In this document: in pieces, positions 17,518-25,665 of the stretch
Position numbering within the stretch: position 1 is the first letter of the stretch
Layout: every line of letters begins with the position of its first letter
Assembly (NCBI GenBank): GCA_011049595.1
Contig: DRHN01000450.1
Location: forward strand, 1 to 40,497
Length of the DNA stretch: 40,497 nucleotides
Direction: 5' to 3'
Source of the DNA: Spirochaetota bacterium
GTDB lineage: Bacteria; Spirochaetota; B62-G9; DRHN01
Notes under the pieces: model-generated
Database searches by the model: none
Seen by the model: the letters and a program-made list of their open reading frames with translations, nothing else
What the model was told of the DNA's origin: nothing
Translations under genes and position numbers: made by a program

Positions 17518-18675
17518 TTATTTAACACCCCATATCTTTTTGTACCTGTCCTGGTAGCCGTTCTGAGGGATAAACTCATCATTAATGCCGCCTTCTTCAT
17601 CCACATTATCCGAATCTATACAGAACACAGGCTGGTGCCATGTATACACATCCTCACCATTGAAGTATCTGTTCATGGCGTCAAAAGTCTGATAGACAAA
17701 TAGGTCCCAGGGCTCAGGGATGGTAACAATCTGATATTCACCCTTTCGTATTCTGTCATATGCGCTTGGAGGTGCGTCCGACCCTAACAATATTACATCT
17801 TCCGTGGGAACTCCTCCCGAACGCAGAGAGGAAACCATAAAATCATAGTAGTAGTCTGCAATAGTCATTACATAGAATGGTTTCGGGTGTTCCTGTACCC
17901 ATTTCACGCCGATTTGCGGCATCTGCGTTGGAACTTCAGCTATGGGATAGTTCGCGTACTCAAGCAGTTCAACGCTGCTGACCTCAATAAACCGGTCTCG
18001 CATTGCTTCGGCTTTCGCGCGGGCAATCGCGTATAGAGCGTCATAGAGGACTATGGCCTTGCCCCTTCCGTTTGAATGCGCGATGATGTAATCGGCCAGC
18101 GCCGCTCCAATATCTCCAGGTCTTGTAGTGCTGTTGTACAACAGCCCGTATTCAGGAACAGGACCCGGAATGTGCAACGCGTGCATTCCGGTTACAGCGA
18201 TACCTTTATCATTCGCTTCCTGGATTGGAACCTGTAAAACTTCAGCATTAGCATCAATGAGAATTCCGTCGGGTTTCATGGAAATTGCCTGATTGAATCC
18301 CGCTATCCAGCTATCAACCGTACCTTTACCGTCTATACTTACAACTCTCCACCCGATTTCCTCCCCCAGCCGTTCAGCATAATCTGCCATTACTTTCACA
18401 ATATGGTTCTGAAAATTGGAACCGAGAAAAACAATAAACTTATCGGGAGCAAGTTTTGGCCCGGATGTCGGCCCAACCCACTCGGTCTGCGGGCCCTTTC
18501 GTTCATCTGTCAGCTCAATTGCCCTTTTGACCAGGGCCCTGTCTTCAGCCGAGAGCTCGGCGAGAGGAGCCCCCGTCACCGTATCAGCCGTTTCCTCCTT
18601 TTCTGAAGCGAAAGCCGGCACAATAAATGCCAAACATACAACTAATACCAGACAAAACAGTATCGGTTTTTTCAT
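17518..18675 (-). CDS. Periplasmic sugar-binding protein of the ABC importer
   Basis: This protein of about 385 residues has a clear signal peptide: KK, then a hydrophobic core, ending VPAFA before SEKEE, so signal peptidase I cleavage near residue 24 is likely. No lipobox is evident. The mature part is a type I periplasmic binding fold (FIVFLGSNFQNHIVKVMADYAERLGEE; PDGILIDANAEVLQVPIQEAND; DVILLGSDAPPSAYDRI). It captures the substrate and delivers it to the RbsC-type permease. Start ATG 18675 has GGAGG 6 bases upstream; a GTG four codons earlier is less likely. It is preceded by a 247-base gap. The ligand cannot be named; relatives bind ribose, xylose, erythritol, inositol and similar compounds. 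Confidence 0.88.
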   Translation of the reverse strand: MKKPILFCLVLVVCLAFIVPAFASEKEETADTVTGAPLAELSAEDRALVKRAIELTDERKGPQTEWVGPTSGPKLAPDKFIVFLGSNFQNHIVKVMADYAERLGEEIGWRVVSIDGKGTVDSWIAGFNQAISMKPDGILIDANAEVLQVPIQEANDKGIAVTGMHALHIPGPVPEYGLLYNSTTRPGDIGAALADYIIAHSNGRGKAIVLYDALYAIARAKAEAMRDRFIEVSSVELLEYANYPIAEVPTQMPQIGVKWVQEHPKPFYVMTIADYYYDFMVSSLRSGGVPTEDVILLGSDAPPSAYDRIRKGEYQIVTIPEPWDLFVYQTFDAMNRYFNGEDVYTWHQPVFCIDSDNVDEEGGINDEFIPQNGYQDRYKKIWGVK

Positions 18676-18872
18676 CTTTTCCTCCACTTAAATTATTGAG
18701 ATTAAAATTAAGAACATTTAAAAAATTTTTATACCCACCTGCTTCACGGTCGGCAAATTCTTGCAAAATACAGCATACTTTATTATTCAGTATACCTTTT
18801 CACAATACCGAAAAACTAGAACCATCGTTGATCATTTGTTCATAAAATATCCCACTATCGTAATTCTATTTT

Positions 18873-18902
18873 TCAAAAAAGCATTTTACTCACCTCCTTT
18901 TT
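18873..18902 (-). other. Orphan consensus ribosome-binding site with a truncated reading frame
   Basis: On the minus strand AAAAAGGAGGTGAGTAAAATG is close to an ideal Shine-Dalgarno plus start codon. The frame stops after three codons (M-L-F-stop at 18873). It lies 21 bases after the E1-beta stop, in a 247-base gap that otherwise shows nothing. It may mark a gene whose body was deleted, or a leader peptide. Confidence 0.4.
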
Positions 18903-18922
18903 ATAATTAGTACCTGCCTTCT

Positions 18923-19972
18923 TTAATAAGTAAGCAGCTCTTGTACCGCCTGTACGATATGATGCTTTTGAGGAAGAACTGCTTCTTCCAGGGGATTCGT
19001 ACATTTTTTCAATTCATCAGATAACGCCGGTATGGCTCCGTAGCCGCCACCTTCTCCGGTACGTGTCAGGCTGAACGGTATAGGGGTATTTTTTGCAGCT
19101 ACAATCTTAATCGGCGCTTTCAACGACTTAAAAGCCTTTTCAGATACAATGCTTGAAATGTGCGCTCCGTATCCACCGCGCCTCACAGCTTCATGTGCTA
19201 TAACTAAACGTCCGGTCCTGCGAACCGAATGGAGGATCGCTTCTTCGTCCGTCGGAACAAGGGTACGGAGGTCGATTATCTCGGCGCTTATCCCTTCAGT
19301 TTCTAAATCCTCGGCTGCATCTATGGCAAAGTTCACCATATCCGACCAGGAGACGATCGTAACATCCTTACCTTTTCGCCTCACATTTGCAACACCCAGG
19401 GGAACAGTGTAATCACCTTCAGGAACAGGGCCTCTACTGTTATATAGCATTTTATGTTCTATAAAGATCACGGGGTCATCGTCACGTATAGAAGATAACA
19501 AAAGCCCCTTTGCATCAGCCGGAGTTGAGGGCATTACCACTTTCAGTCCGGGTATGTGGCAGTAAAGAGCTTCAAGACACTGGGAATGCTGGCAACCGAC
19601 AGACACACGGCCCCCTTCCTGCATCCTGATCACCATTGGAACTGAAGACTCTCCTCCTGTTATATAACGGATCTTTGCTGCACGGTTCATTATATGATCC
19701 ATTCCAAGTGTCGAAAAATCAATATACATGATTTCAAAAACCGGACGCATACCCGCTAAAGCGGCCCCAACAGCTGCCCCGGAGATAGCCTCTTCACTCA
19801 AAGGGGAATCTATCACCCTATCTGATCCGAATTCCTCCCACAACCCTGCCAGGACCATAAAGGTGTTGCCTAACCGGCCTATATCTTCACCCAAAAGAAA
19901 AACGCGGTCATCCTTCAACATCTCAAATCTTATTGCTTCTCTTATGGCCTCTGATCCCTTGATCTCTCTCAT
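18923..19972 (-). CDS. E1-beta subunit of a 2-oxoacid/acetoin dehydrogenase-type ThDP enzyme
   Basis: This 349-residue E1-beta subunit is complete. It contains LLGEDIGRLGNTF, the conserved Glu region DSPLSEEAISGAAVGAALAG, GCQHSQCLEALYCHIPG and DPVIFIEHKMLY. The C-terminal domain follows (EGISAEVIDLRTLVPTDEEAI; RTGRLVIAHEAVRRGGYGAHI) and the end is intact. With the E1-alpha encoded 123 bases upstream it forms an alpha2beta2 enzyme that decarboxylates or cleaves a 2-oxo compound and passes the two-carbon or acyl fragment to a lipoyl group. The usual E2 and E3 genes do not follow; a sugar importer and a free lipoyl protein do. Acetoin dehydrogenase is the nearest classical annotation, but the substrate is probably linked to the imported sugar. 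Confidence 0.9.
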   Translation of the reverse strand: MREIKGSEAIREAIRFEMLKDDRVFLLGEDIGRLGNTFMVLAGLWEEFGSDRVIDSPLSEEAISGAAVGAALAGMRPVFEIMYIDFSTLGMDHIMNRAAKIRYITGGESSVPMVIRMQEGGRVSVGCQHSQCLEALYCHIPGLKVVMPSTPADAKGLLLSSIRDDDPVIFIEHKMLYNSRGPVPEGDYTVPLGVANVRRKGKDVTIVSWSDMVNFAIDAAEDLETEGISAEIIDLRTLVPTDEEAILHSVRRTGRLVIAHEAVRRGGYGAHISSIVSEKAFKSLKAPIKIVAAKNTPIPFSLTRTGEGGGYGAIPALSDELKKCTNPLEEAVLPQKHHIVQAVQELLTY

Positions 19973-20095
19973 GGTCCCGTAGCCTCATGTGAACAACCTG
20001 TATATTTTAGCACTCAAATATTCCTGTCTGCTAGACAGAACTTCAATATTAATGTACCAACCCCTTCTCCCGTACCGTAAAAAAAAACGCACAAA

Positions 20096-21058
20096 TTATT
20101 TTTCCACGCCAAAAACATCTTTCAGCGCTATTTCAACATCAGGAAAGGGAGATCTCAGAGCATATTCAACCGCCTTCTCAATCTCCTCATCGATTTCCTT
20201 TTTCATATCGTTGTGGGCATCTTTACTAAGTAACCCGTTTTCTTCAAGAGTTTTTGCAAACGCTTTTACCGGGTCCTTTTTACGCCACATTGCAATTTCT
20301 TCTTTAGATCTATAGGTTTGCGGATCACCCTCCCGGTGGCCGCGCAACCGGTACGTTGTTATTTCCAAAAGTGTTGCACCATTGCCTTTTCTTGCCCGGT
20401 CTACCGCTCTACAGCCGGCTTCATACACTGCAATGGGATCATAGCCATCGATTTTCTCACCGGCAATGCCAAAGGCCTTAGCACGTGCTGAAAGACCGGG
20501 TTTTGCAGTAGATATTTCAGTATGGGTTGAAATTGCATAGAGATTATCTTCAAGAATCAGCAAAATAGGAAGCTTCCATAATGATGCCATATTCATTGCT
20601 TCATACAGGCACCCCTGATTTGCAGCCCCGTCTCCGAAAAAATACGCAGACAGATCACCATTTTTTTGAAGTTTCTGAGCAAGAGCCGTGCCGACCACAG
20701 GGCCAAACCCGCCTCCTACAATCCCATCAGCGTAAACATTGACATCAGTAGCAATAACATGCATATGGCCACCCTTGCCATGATTGTACCCCCACTCTCT
20801 CCCAAAAACCTCCGCAAGTACTTTATCCATCCGAGCCCCTTTTGCAAGAAGATGCCCGTGTGCGCGGTGAGTGCTGAAAACAAAATCCGGATCCCGCAAG
20901 TGAATACACACCCCGGATGCGATTGGTTCCTGGCCGATATACAGGTGTATGTGCCCGGGAATAAATCCTTCCGCGTAGAGTTGGATACATTTCTGCTCAA
21001 ATCGTCTTATTCGAAACATCGATTTATATAATAAAATCTGTTTTTCAGGATCTATCAT
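20096..21058 (-). CDS. E1-alpha subunit of a 2-oxoacid/acetoin dehydrogenase-type ThDP enzyme
   Basis: This 320-residue E1-alpha is complete. It has the N-terminal helix FRIRRFEQKC, the GHIHLYIGQEPIASGV loop, STHRAHGHLLAKGA, KGGHMHV and the ThDP/Mg motif FGDGAANQG with the paired Asn in LEDNLYAIST. The usual RGHREGDPQTYR loop is present. RAHGH replaces the more common RGHGH, a mild variation. It is the first gene of operon 2, 77 bases from a sigma-54 promoter, with an AGGGGGAT site ahead of the ATG. That position makes the E1 the most directly induced enzyme of the regulon, which argues that it acts early in the pathway and not as a general pyruvate dehydrogenase. Confidence 0.9.
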   Translation of the reverse strand: MIDPEKQILLYKSMFRIRRFEQKCIQLYAEGFIPGHIHLYIGQEPIASGVCIHLRDPDFVFSTHRAHGHLLAKGARMDKVLAEVFGREWGYNHGKGGHMHVIATDVNVYADGIVGGGFGPVVGTALAQKLQKNGDLSAYFFGDGAANQGCLYEAMNMASLWKLPILLILEDNLYAISTHTEISTAKPGLSARAKAFGIAGEKIDGYDPIAVYEAGCRAVDRARKGNGATLLEITTYRLRGHREGDPQTYRSKEEIAMWRKKDPVKAFAKTLEENGLLSKDAHNDMKKEIDEEIEKAVEYALRSPFPDVEIALKDVFGVEK

Positions 21059-21134
21059 TGCAGAAAAATCCCCCTGATGGACACAGAAATACGTTTAATA
21101 TCAAAGTTATTATATAAATTATTAGTGAAATAAC

Positions 21135-21150
21135 TGCAAAATTAATGCCA
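21135..21150 (-). promoter_or_regulatory. Sigma-54 (-24/-12) promoter of operon 2
   Basis: The minus-strand sequence TGGCATTAATTTTGCA matches the sigma-54 consensus with correct spacing and is nearly the same as the operon 1 promoter. It lies 77 bases upstream of the E1-alpha ATG. The divergent region 21059-21829 (771 bases, very AT-rich, no gene seen) also holds the repeats listed next. Confidence 0.85.
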
Positions 21151-21363
21151 ATTTAATTTTATTTATTTCAAAGTGCTAATCCGAGCTTGACCGGCTGATC
21201 CACATTTTCAAATAATTCAAGATTTTTTTAAATGTTTAATTGACCAAATATAATGAGTTATAAAGAATTAATAAAATATTGTATTCTACGCCTGAATACA
21301 CATTGAAACTATTTTAGCAAACCTTTAATATACAATTAATAATACAGATACGTGTCCACGGGC

Positions 21364-21387
21364 CTGTCATTTTTTCGAAAAAGACAG
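21364..21387. promoter_or_regulatory. Imperfect palindrome in the divergent intergenic region
   Basis: CTGTCATTTTTTCGAAAAAGACAG is a 24-base near-palindrome with one unpaired base, flanked on both sides by GGCCTG direct repeats (21361 and 21394). It may be an operator, possibly for the RpiR regulator encoded at the end of operon 3. No U-run follows, so a terminator is less likely. Confidence 0.4.
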
Positions 21388-21445
21388 CTTAATGGCCTGA
21401 AATAATACATTTCATATTAATCTTATAGAAACCTATCTTTTTCTA

Positions 21446-21480
21446 TGTTTCAAAATAAAAAGGTGTTTCAAAAAGAAACG
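21446..21480. promoter_or_regulatory. Paired activator-binding repeats upstream of operon 2
   Basis: TGTTTCA occurs at 21446 and 21464, each followed by AAA and an imperfect right arm. The second, TGTTTCAAAAAGAAACG, keeps GAAAC. They share the TGTTTCA half-site and 3-base spacer of the repeats at 11873 and 11951. They lie about 300 bases upstream of the operon 2 sigma-54 promoter, distant but acceptable for a looping activator. Confidence 0.55.
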
Positions 21481-21616
21481 GTTCACTATAATCATTATTT
21501 CAAATAAATATCACAAATGAATTTAGACATTTTAATTTAGTCACTTATTATACCAATATTATAAAAACTGTCAAGTAAATATTTTCATTTTATTTTCTTG
21601 TAAATGAAAATTTATA

Positions 21617-21645
21617 TTGATATTTTTAACTCCATAAAATATATT
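21617..21645 (+). promoter_or_regulatory. Candidate sigma-70 promoter of operon 3
   Basis: TTGATA and TATATT are separated by 17 bases, 185 bases before the kinase ATG. The surrounding DNA is so AT-rich that a chance match is possible. No sigma-54 promoter is visible on this strand. Confidence 0.35.
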
Positions 21646-21829
21646 AAAATTTATGTTCGTATTAATTGTTTTATATTAAGAATTTACTACTTTATTGTTA
21701 ATCTATTTTATATTTTTCATTTAAACATTTTCATAATATAATATGAAAAACGGAAATATATATTAATACCAGCGCAACTCTTTTTATCAAGCAGATTTAA
21801 TCGGTAATTAACAAAAAAACGATCACAAA

Positions 21830-23362
21830 ATGAAAAAAACTGACAACTTTTTGATGGGTGCTGATATAGGAAGCAGTTCTTGCAAAATTAGTATTGTTGA
21901 CGATACTGGCAGAATATTGGCTTATGGAAATACCGATTATTTTGCCGAAACAAAAAAAGAAGGGTGGGCTGAACAAAATCCCGATGTCTGGTTTCAGGCT
22001 TTCAAATCATCTGTTCGACAATGCCTGAAGGAAAGTAGAATACCACCCTCCAAAATTTACGCGCTGAGCGTTTGCGGCCCGGCTCATAATGCAGTTCTTC
22101 TTGATAAAAATAATGAAGTTCTCCGGCCGGCAATTTTGTGGTGGGATCAACGCAGCACGCATCAGAGTGACTGGCTGCTTAAAAAATTTGGAAGAACAAT
22201 ATTTAAAACAACACTTCAGCCTGTACATCCAAGCTGGACACTCGCTCAACTACTCTGGATAAAAGAAAATGAACCATACATATTTAAGAAAATTCATCGA
22301 ATAATCATCGGAAAAGACTTTATTACATACAGACTCACCGGGTCATGGCAGACTGATTGGTATGATGCTATGGGAACACAGCTGTTCAATGGAAAAGCAA
22401 AAAAATGGTCAAAAGAGATCTGCCGGATATTAAACCTTCCTGTTAAATGCCTTCCACCGGTCCTTAACTCATTGGACATCGCAGGACATGTAACCCCTTG
22501 CGCAAGCATTGAAACAGGACTCCCTGTTGGTCTGCCGGTAGCTGTTGGAAGCGGAGATTCTGTAGTTGAAGCCTTCGGAGTCGCTGCCGTTGAACCAATG
22601 GACTGCCTTGTAAAACTGGCAACAACAGGGACGGTCAGTGTGGTGACCGCAAAACAGCACCCAAGCAAAAAGGCCATGTCGTATTTTCATGTAATCCCTG
22701 ACCTTTTTTACACAATTACCGCAACCAACTCCGGGGCGTCATCAGCTCAGTGGTTCTATAAAACATTTCATGATAATGCAAAAGATTCTTATGAAACCAT
22801 GGAACAGCTAGCGGAAAAAGTTGCACCAGGTAGTGAGGGTTTAATATTTCATCCCTACCTGAAGGGAGAACGCTCTCCATACTGGGACCCGGACCTGCGG
22901 GCTGATTTTATAGGTATTTCTCATACTCATAAAAAACAACACTTCATAAGAGCGGTCTTTGAAGGGGTGGCATTTTCCCTGCGGGATTGTATGGAATTGA
23001 TCAGAAGCATGGATATTCCAATTAAAAGAACTTTTCTGGTTGGAGGCGGTGCCAGAATCAAACTGTGGCGTCAAATTACCTCTGACATTCTTGCAACAAG
23101 GCTGCATATTCCAAAAGTGCCTTCTCTTTATGTTGCGACCTACGGGGCGGCCCTTCTCGCGGGTTTGGCCTCTGGAGTTTTTTCGAGTTTAAAGGAAATC
23201 ACTAAAATTGCCGGAAAATCTGATGAAACAATCAAACCCGATCCAAATTATGCGGATCAGTATGAAAAAACATATACAGTTTATAAAGAAATTACCCGGA
23301 ATTTACAGCCGATCTATAAAAAACTGAAAAATATTTACTCCGGTCAGAAATCTATTAAATAG
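21830..23362 (+). CDS. FGGY-family carbohydrate kinase (xylulokinase-like)
   Basis: This 510-residue kinase phosphorylates a ketose or polyol with ATP. The N-terminal domain begins LMGADIGSSSCKISIVDD and includes SVCGPAHNAVLLD and ILWWDQRSTHQ, the xylulokinase-type substrate loop. The C-terminal domain has AVGSGDSVVEAFG with the catalytic Asp, TTGTVSVV, YLKGERSPYWDPDLRADFIG and LVGGGARIKLWRQI. Length is normal. The PAHN in place of the usual MHG in xylulokinases hints at a different sugar. No Shine-Dalgarno precedes the ATG at 21830. It is first in operon 3, 38 bases before an E1-alpha gene. Xylulose, apulose, erythrulose or similar are possible substrates. Confidence 0.88.
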   Translation: MKKTDNFLMGADIGSSSCKISIVDDTGRILAYGNTDYFAETKKEGWAEQNPDVWFQAFKSSVRQCLKESRIPPSKIYALSVCGPAHNAVLLDKNNEVLRPAILWWDQRSTHQSDWLLKKFGRTIFKTTLQPVHPSWTLAQLLWIKENEPYIFKKIHRIIIGKDFITYRLTGSWQTDWYDAMGTQLFNGKAKKWSKEICRILNLPVKCLPPVLNSLDIAGHVTPCASIETGLPVGLPVAVGSGDSVVEAFGVAAVEPMDCLVKLATTGTVSVVTAKQHPSKKAMSYFHVIPDLFYTITATNSGASSAQWFYKTFHDNAKDSYETMEQLAEKVAPGSEGLIFHPYLKGERSPYWDPDLRADFIGISHTHKKQHFIRAVFEGVAFSLRDCMELIRSMDIPIKRTFLVGGGARIKLWRQITSDILATRLHIPKVPSLYVATYGAALLAGLASGVFSSLKEITKIAGKSDETIKPDPNYADQYEKTYTVYKEITRNLQPIYKKLKNIYSGQKSIK

Positions 23363-23400
23363 AGTGATAGAGAGAAAAAATTTGTAAAGGAGCTTTTAAT

Positions 23401-24381
23401 ATGGATGATGTTTCTGAATTGAGATCATATGAACCTCAATTTTTAAAAAGCATTTTAAAAAAAATGGTAATGATCCGTGAATTCGAACTAAAAATCAACA
23501 GGCTGTTTCTTCAGGGAATGCTGCCCGGTACTATTCACCTGTCTCATGGTCAGGAGGCAACAGTTGTCGGGGTATGCGAGGCATTGAACACAGACGATGT
23601 CATAACAATCACACACCGAGGACACGGACAGGCGCTTGCAAAAGGTGTTACTCCGAAAGAGCTCATGGCCGAGCTTTTTGGTAAAAAAACCGGATGCTGC
23701 AAGGGTAAAGGAGGCTCTCTTCATGTAGGCAAAATGTCTGTTGGGGCTTTACCGGGAATTGCTATCGTGGCAGCTTCCGCACCCATTGCTTCTGGAATGG
23801 CCCTGGCATTTAAACAGAAAGGTTCAAAACAGGTATCTGTATGTTTTCATGGGGATGGCGCAAGTAACGAAGGCGATTGGCATGAGGCATTAAATCTAGC
23901 CGCTGTTTTCAAACTTCCTGTAATCTTCCTGTGTGAAAACAACCTTTACGCTGTCACAACCCATATAACTACTGTAACTTTGGTTCCTGATATCGCAAAA
24001 CGGGCCGGAGCATATGGAATTCCGGGAAAATCCGTGGATGGCAACGACCCGGTTGAAGTTTTCAAAGCTGCTAGCAGGGCAGTTGAGCACGCCAGGGGAG
24101 GGAAGGGGCCTACATTGCTTGAGTGTAAAACCTACCGGCAGGGCGGTCATAAACGTGATGACCCAGCGACTTACAGACCAAAGGAAGAAGTAGCTGCCTG
24201 GCTTGCTAAAGACCCCATTAAATGTTTTCAAGAGAAGTTAATGAAACTGGAAATAGTGGCCCCTAAAGATCTGGAAGTTATAAGACAGAGTGTTCTCGTA
24301 GAATTAAACGAAGCGGAGAAATTCGCGAAGGGAAGTCCGTTCCCGGAAGTAGAATCAGCCGCGGAGGGTGTCTATGCCTGA
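23401..24381 (+). CDS. E1-alpha subunit of a second 2-oxoacid/acetoin dehydrogenase-type ThDP enzyme
   Basis: This 326-residue E1-alpha is complete. It shows MVMIREFELKINRLF, GTIHLSHGQEATVVGV, THRGHGQALAKG, CKGKGGSLHVG and the ThDP motif HGDGASNEGDWHEAL with CENNLYAVTT, then YRQGGHKRDDPATYR. It differs from the operon 2 alpha subunit enough to be a separate enzyme and not a recent duplicate. A strong AAAGGAG site precedes the ATG. It overlaps the beta gene by 8 bases, so the two are translated together. The residue after the ThDP motif and the loop around GKMSVGALPG, where others have an MHI(A/V) segment, may set its substrate. The upstream sugar kinase suggests a carbohydrate-derived substrate. 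Confidence 0.9.
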   Translation: MDDVSELRSYEPQFLKSILKKMVMIREFELKINRLFLQGMLPGTIHLSHGQEATVVGVCEALNTDDVITITHRGHGQALAKGVTPKELMAELFGKKTGCCKGKGGSLHVGKMSVGALPGIAIVAASAPIASGMALAFKQKGSKQVSVCFHGDGASNEGDWHEALNLAAVFKLPVIFLCENNLYAVTTHITTVTLVPDIAKRAGAYGIPGKSVDGNDPVEVFKAASRAVEHARGGKGPTLLECKTYRQGGHKRDDPATYRPKEEVAAWLAKDPIKCFQEKLMKLEIVAPKDLEVIRQSVLVELNEAEKFAKGSPFPEVESAAEGVYA

Positions 24382-25420
24382 ACCAAAAGGCAGAAATATC
24401 ACAGTTGTGGAAGCCATCCGGGAGGCTGTTACCCAGGAAATGAAAAATGATGAATCGGTGTTCATAATCGGTGAAGATATACGTATAGGCGGCTCTTTTT
24501 TATTTACATTAGGGCTGGTGGATAAATTCGGCCCGGATAGGATCATAGATATGCCTATATCCGAGTCCGGGTTCGTGGGAATGGCTATTGGCGCGGCCAT
24601 TCAGGGCCGCAGACCCATTGTGGATTTTCAGTACGGTGATTTTGTTTTGGAAGCGATGGATCAAATAATCCAGCAGGCTTCCAAGCTACATTATATGTCT
24701 GGAGGCCAGGTAAACATCCCAATTGTTCTTCAGATGCCGACAGGTGCTTCAGGCAGAGGTTCTCAACATGCGAACTCTGTAGAGGGTTTTTTCTTCCACA
24801 TACCGGGACTTAAATTGGTCACTCCATCCACCCCCTATGACGCAAAAGGTTTAATGATACGATCAATCAGAGATAATAATCCAGTTATGTTTTGTGTCCA
24901 CAAACACAACTACGGTAGCAAAGGCCGCCCTCTTTCAAATAGCACGATTGCAACCGGTCATGTCCCTCAAGAACCTTACACCATTGATTTTGGTAAAGCT
25001 GATATAAAAAGAACAGGAAAAGATGTTACAATTGTGTCAATTCTGAGAATGGTACACCTTTCTATCAACGCTGCTAAAGAATTACAAAAGGAAGGGATAA
25101 GTGCGGAAGTAATAGATCTTAGAACTCTTGTACCTCTTGATACGGAAACAATAATAGATTCAATTAAAAAAACACACAGGCTTGTGATTGTGCAGGAGGA
25201 CAACATGAGAGGGGGCTGGGGCTCCGAAGTGTCTGCAATTGTCGCTGAAAACGCACTTTCCTACCTTGACGCGCCTATTTTACGTGTCGCGTCTTTGGAC
25301 ACGCCTGTTCCTTTTTCACCGCTGCTGGAAGATATTGTAATTCCCAATGAAACAAGGATTATTAATACAGTCCGCACCCAAATGGATATGAATATAAAGA
25401 AGGATTTTAATGGTCAATGA
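24374..25420 (+). CDS. E1-beta subunit of the second ThDP enzyme
   Basis: This E1-beta of about 348 residues is complete. It shows IIGEDIRIGGSFLFT, DMPISESGFVGMAIGAAIQG, GRGSQHANSVEGFFFHIPG, DAKGLMIRSIRDNNPVMF and the C-terminal domain from DVTIVSILRMVHLSI through PVPFSPLLEDIVIPNETRI. A roughly 12-residue insertion (around SKGRPLSNSTIATG) lies between the HKHNYG segment and VPQEPY, where other beta subunits have a short loop; this is near the active-site entrance. I choose ATG 24374, with GGAGG 6 bases upstream, over GTG 24368. It overlaps the alpha gene before it and the lipoyl gene after it. Confidence 0.9.
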   Translation: MPEPKGRNITVVEAIREAVTQEMKNDESVFIIGEDIRIGGSFLFTLGLVDKFGPDRIIDMPISESGFVGMAIGAAIQGRRPIVDFQYGDFVLEAMDQIIQQASKLHYMSGGQVNIPIVLQMPTGASGRGSQHANSVEGFFFHIPGLKLVTPSTPYDAKGLMIRSIRDNNPVMFCVHKHNYGSKGRPLSNSTIATGHVPQEPYTIDFGKADIKRTGKDVTIVSILRMVHLSINAAKELQKEGISAEVIDLRTLVPLDTETIIDSIKKTHRLVIVQEDNMRGGWGSEVSAIVAENALSYLDAPILRVASLDTPVPFSPLLEDIVIPNETRIINTVRTQMDMNIKKDFNGQ

Positions 25421-25652
25421 CATAGTAATCCCGCAAATAGGTGAAGCCTCCTCCGAATTCTATCTTGTTAAATGGCTTAAAAATACCGGTGATCGAGTGA
25501 CAGAAGGAGAGACGCTTTTTGAACTTGACATAGAGAAATCTGTTTTAGAAATAGAATCGGTTTATACCGGAATCTTAACTGAAATCCTGGTAGAGGAAGG
25601 AGAAAAAGTTATACCTCTACAGGTAGCAGGTAAAATCATAACGGATGAATGA
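25410..25652 (+). CDS. Second stand-alone lipoyl-domain carrier protein
   Basis: This 80-residue protein is a lone lipoyl domain. DIEKSVLEIES carries the predicted lipoyl-Lys at residue 43, the same position as in the 14320 gene, with the GDRV and YTGIL glycine turns. It is only distantly similar outside the motif, so the two carriers are probably specific to their own E1. It overlaps the E1-beta stop by 11 bases and the next gene starts close behind, so it is made together with the E1. No E2 catalytic domain exists here. A free carrier that takes the fragment from E1 and hands it to an unlinked partner is the straightforward reading. Confidence 0.87.
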   Translation: MVNDIVIPQIGEASSEFYLVKWLKNTGDRVTEGETLFELDIEKSVLEIESVYTGILTEILVEEGEKVIPLQVAGKIITDE

Positions 25653-25665
25653 ATTGAGGGAAAAA

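Noticed and set aside
20096-25420. Calling the E1 genes pyruvate or acetoin dehydrogenase (pdhA/acoA)
   Set aside because: No E2 or E3 is present and the regulation is sugar-linked, so the substrate cannot be assigned.
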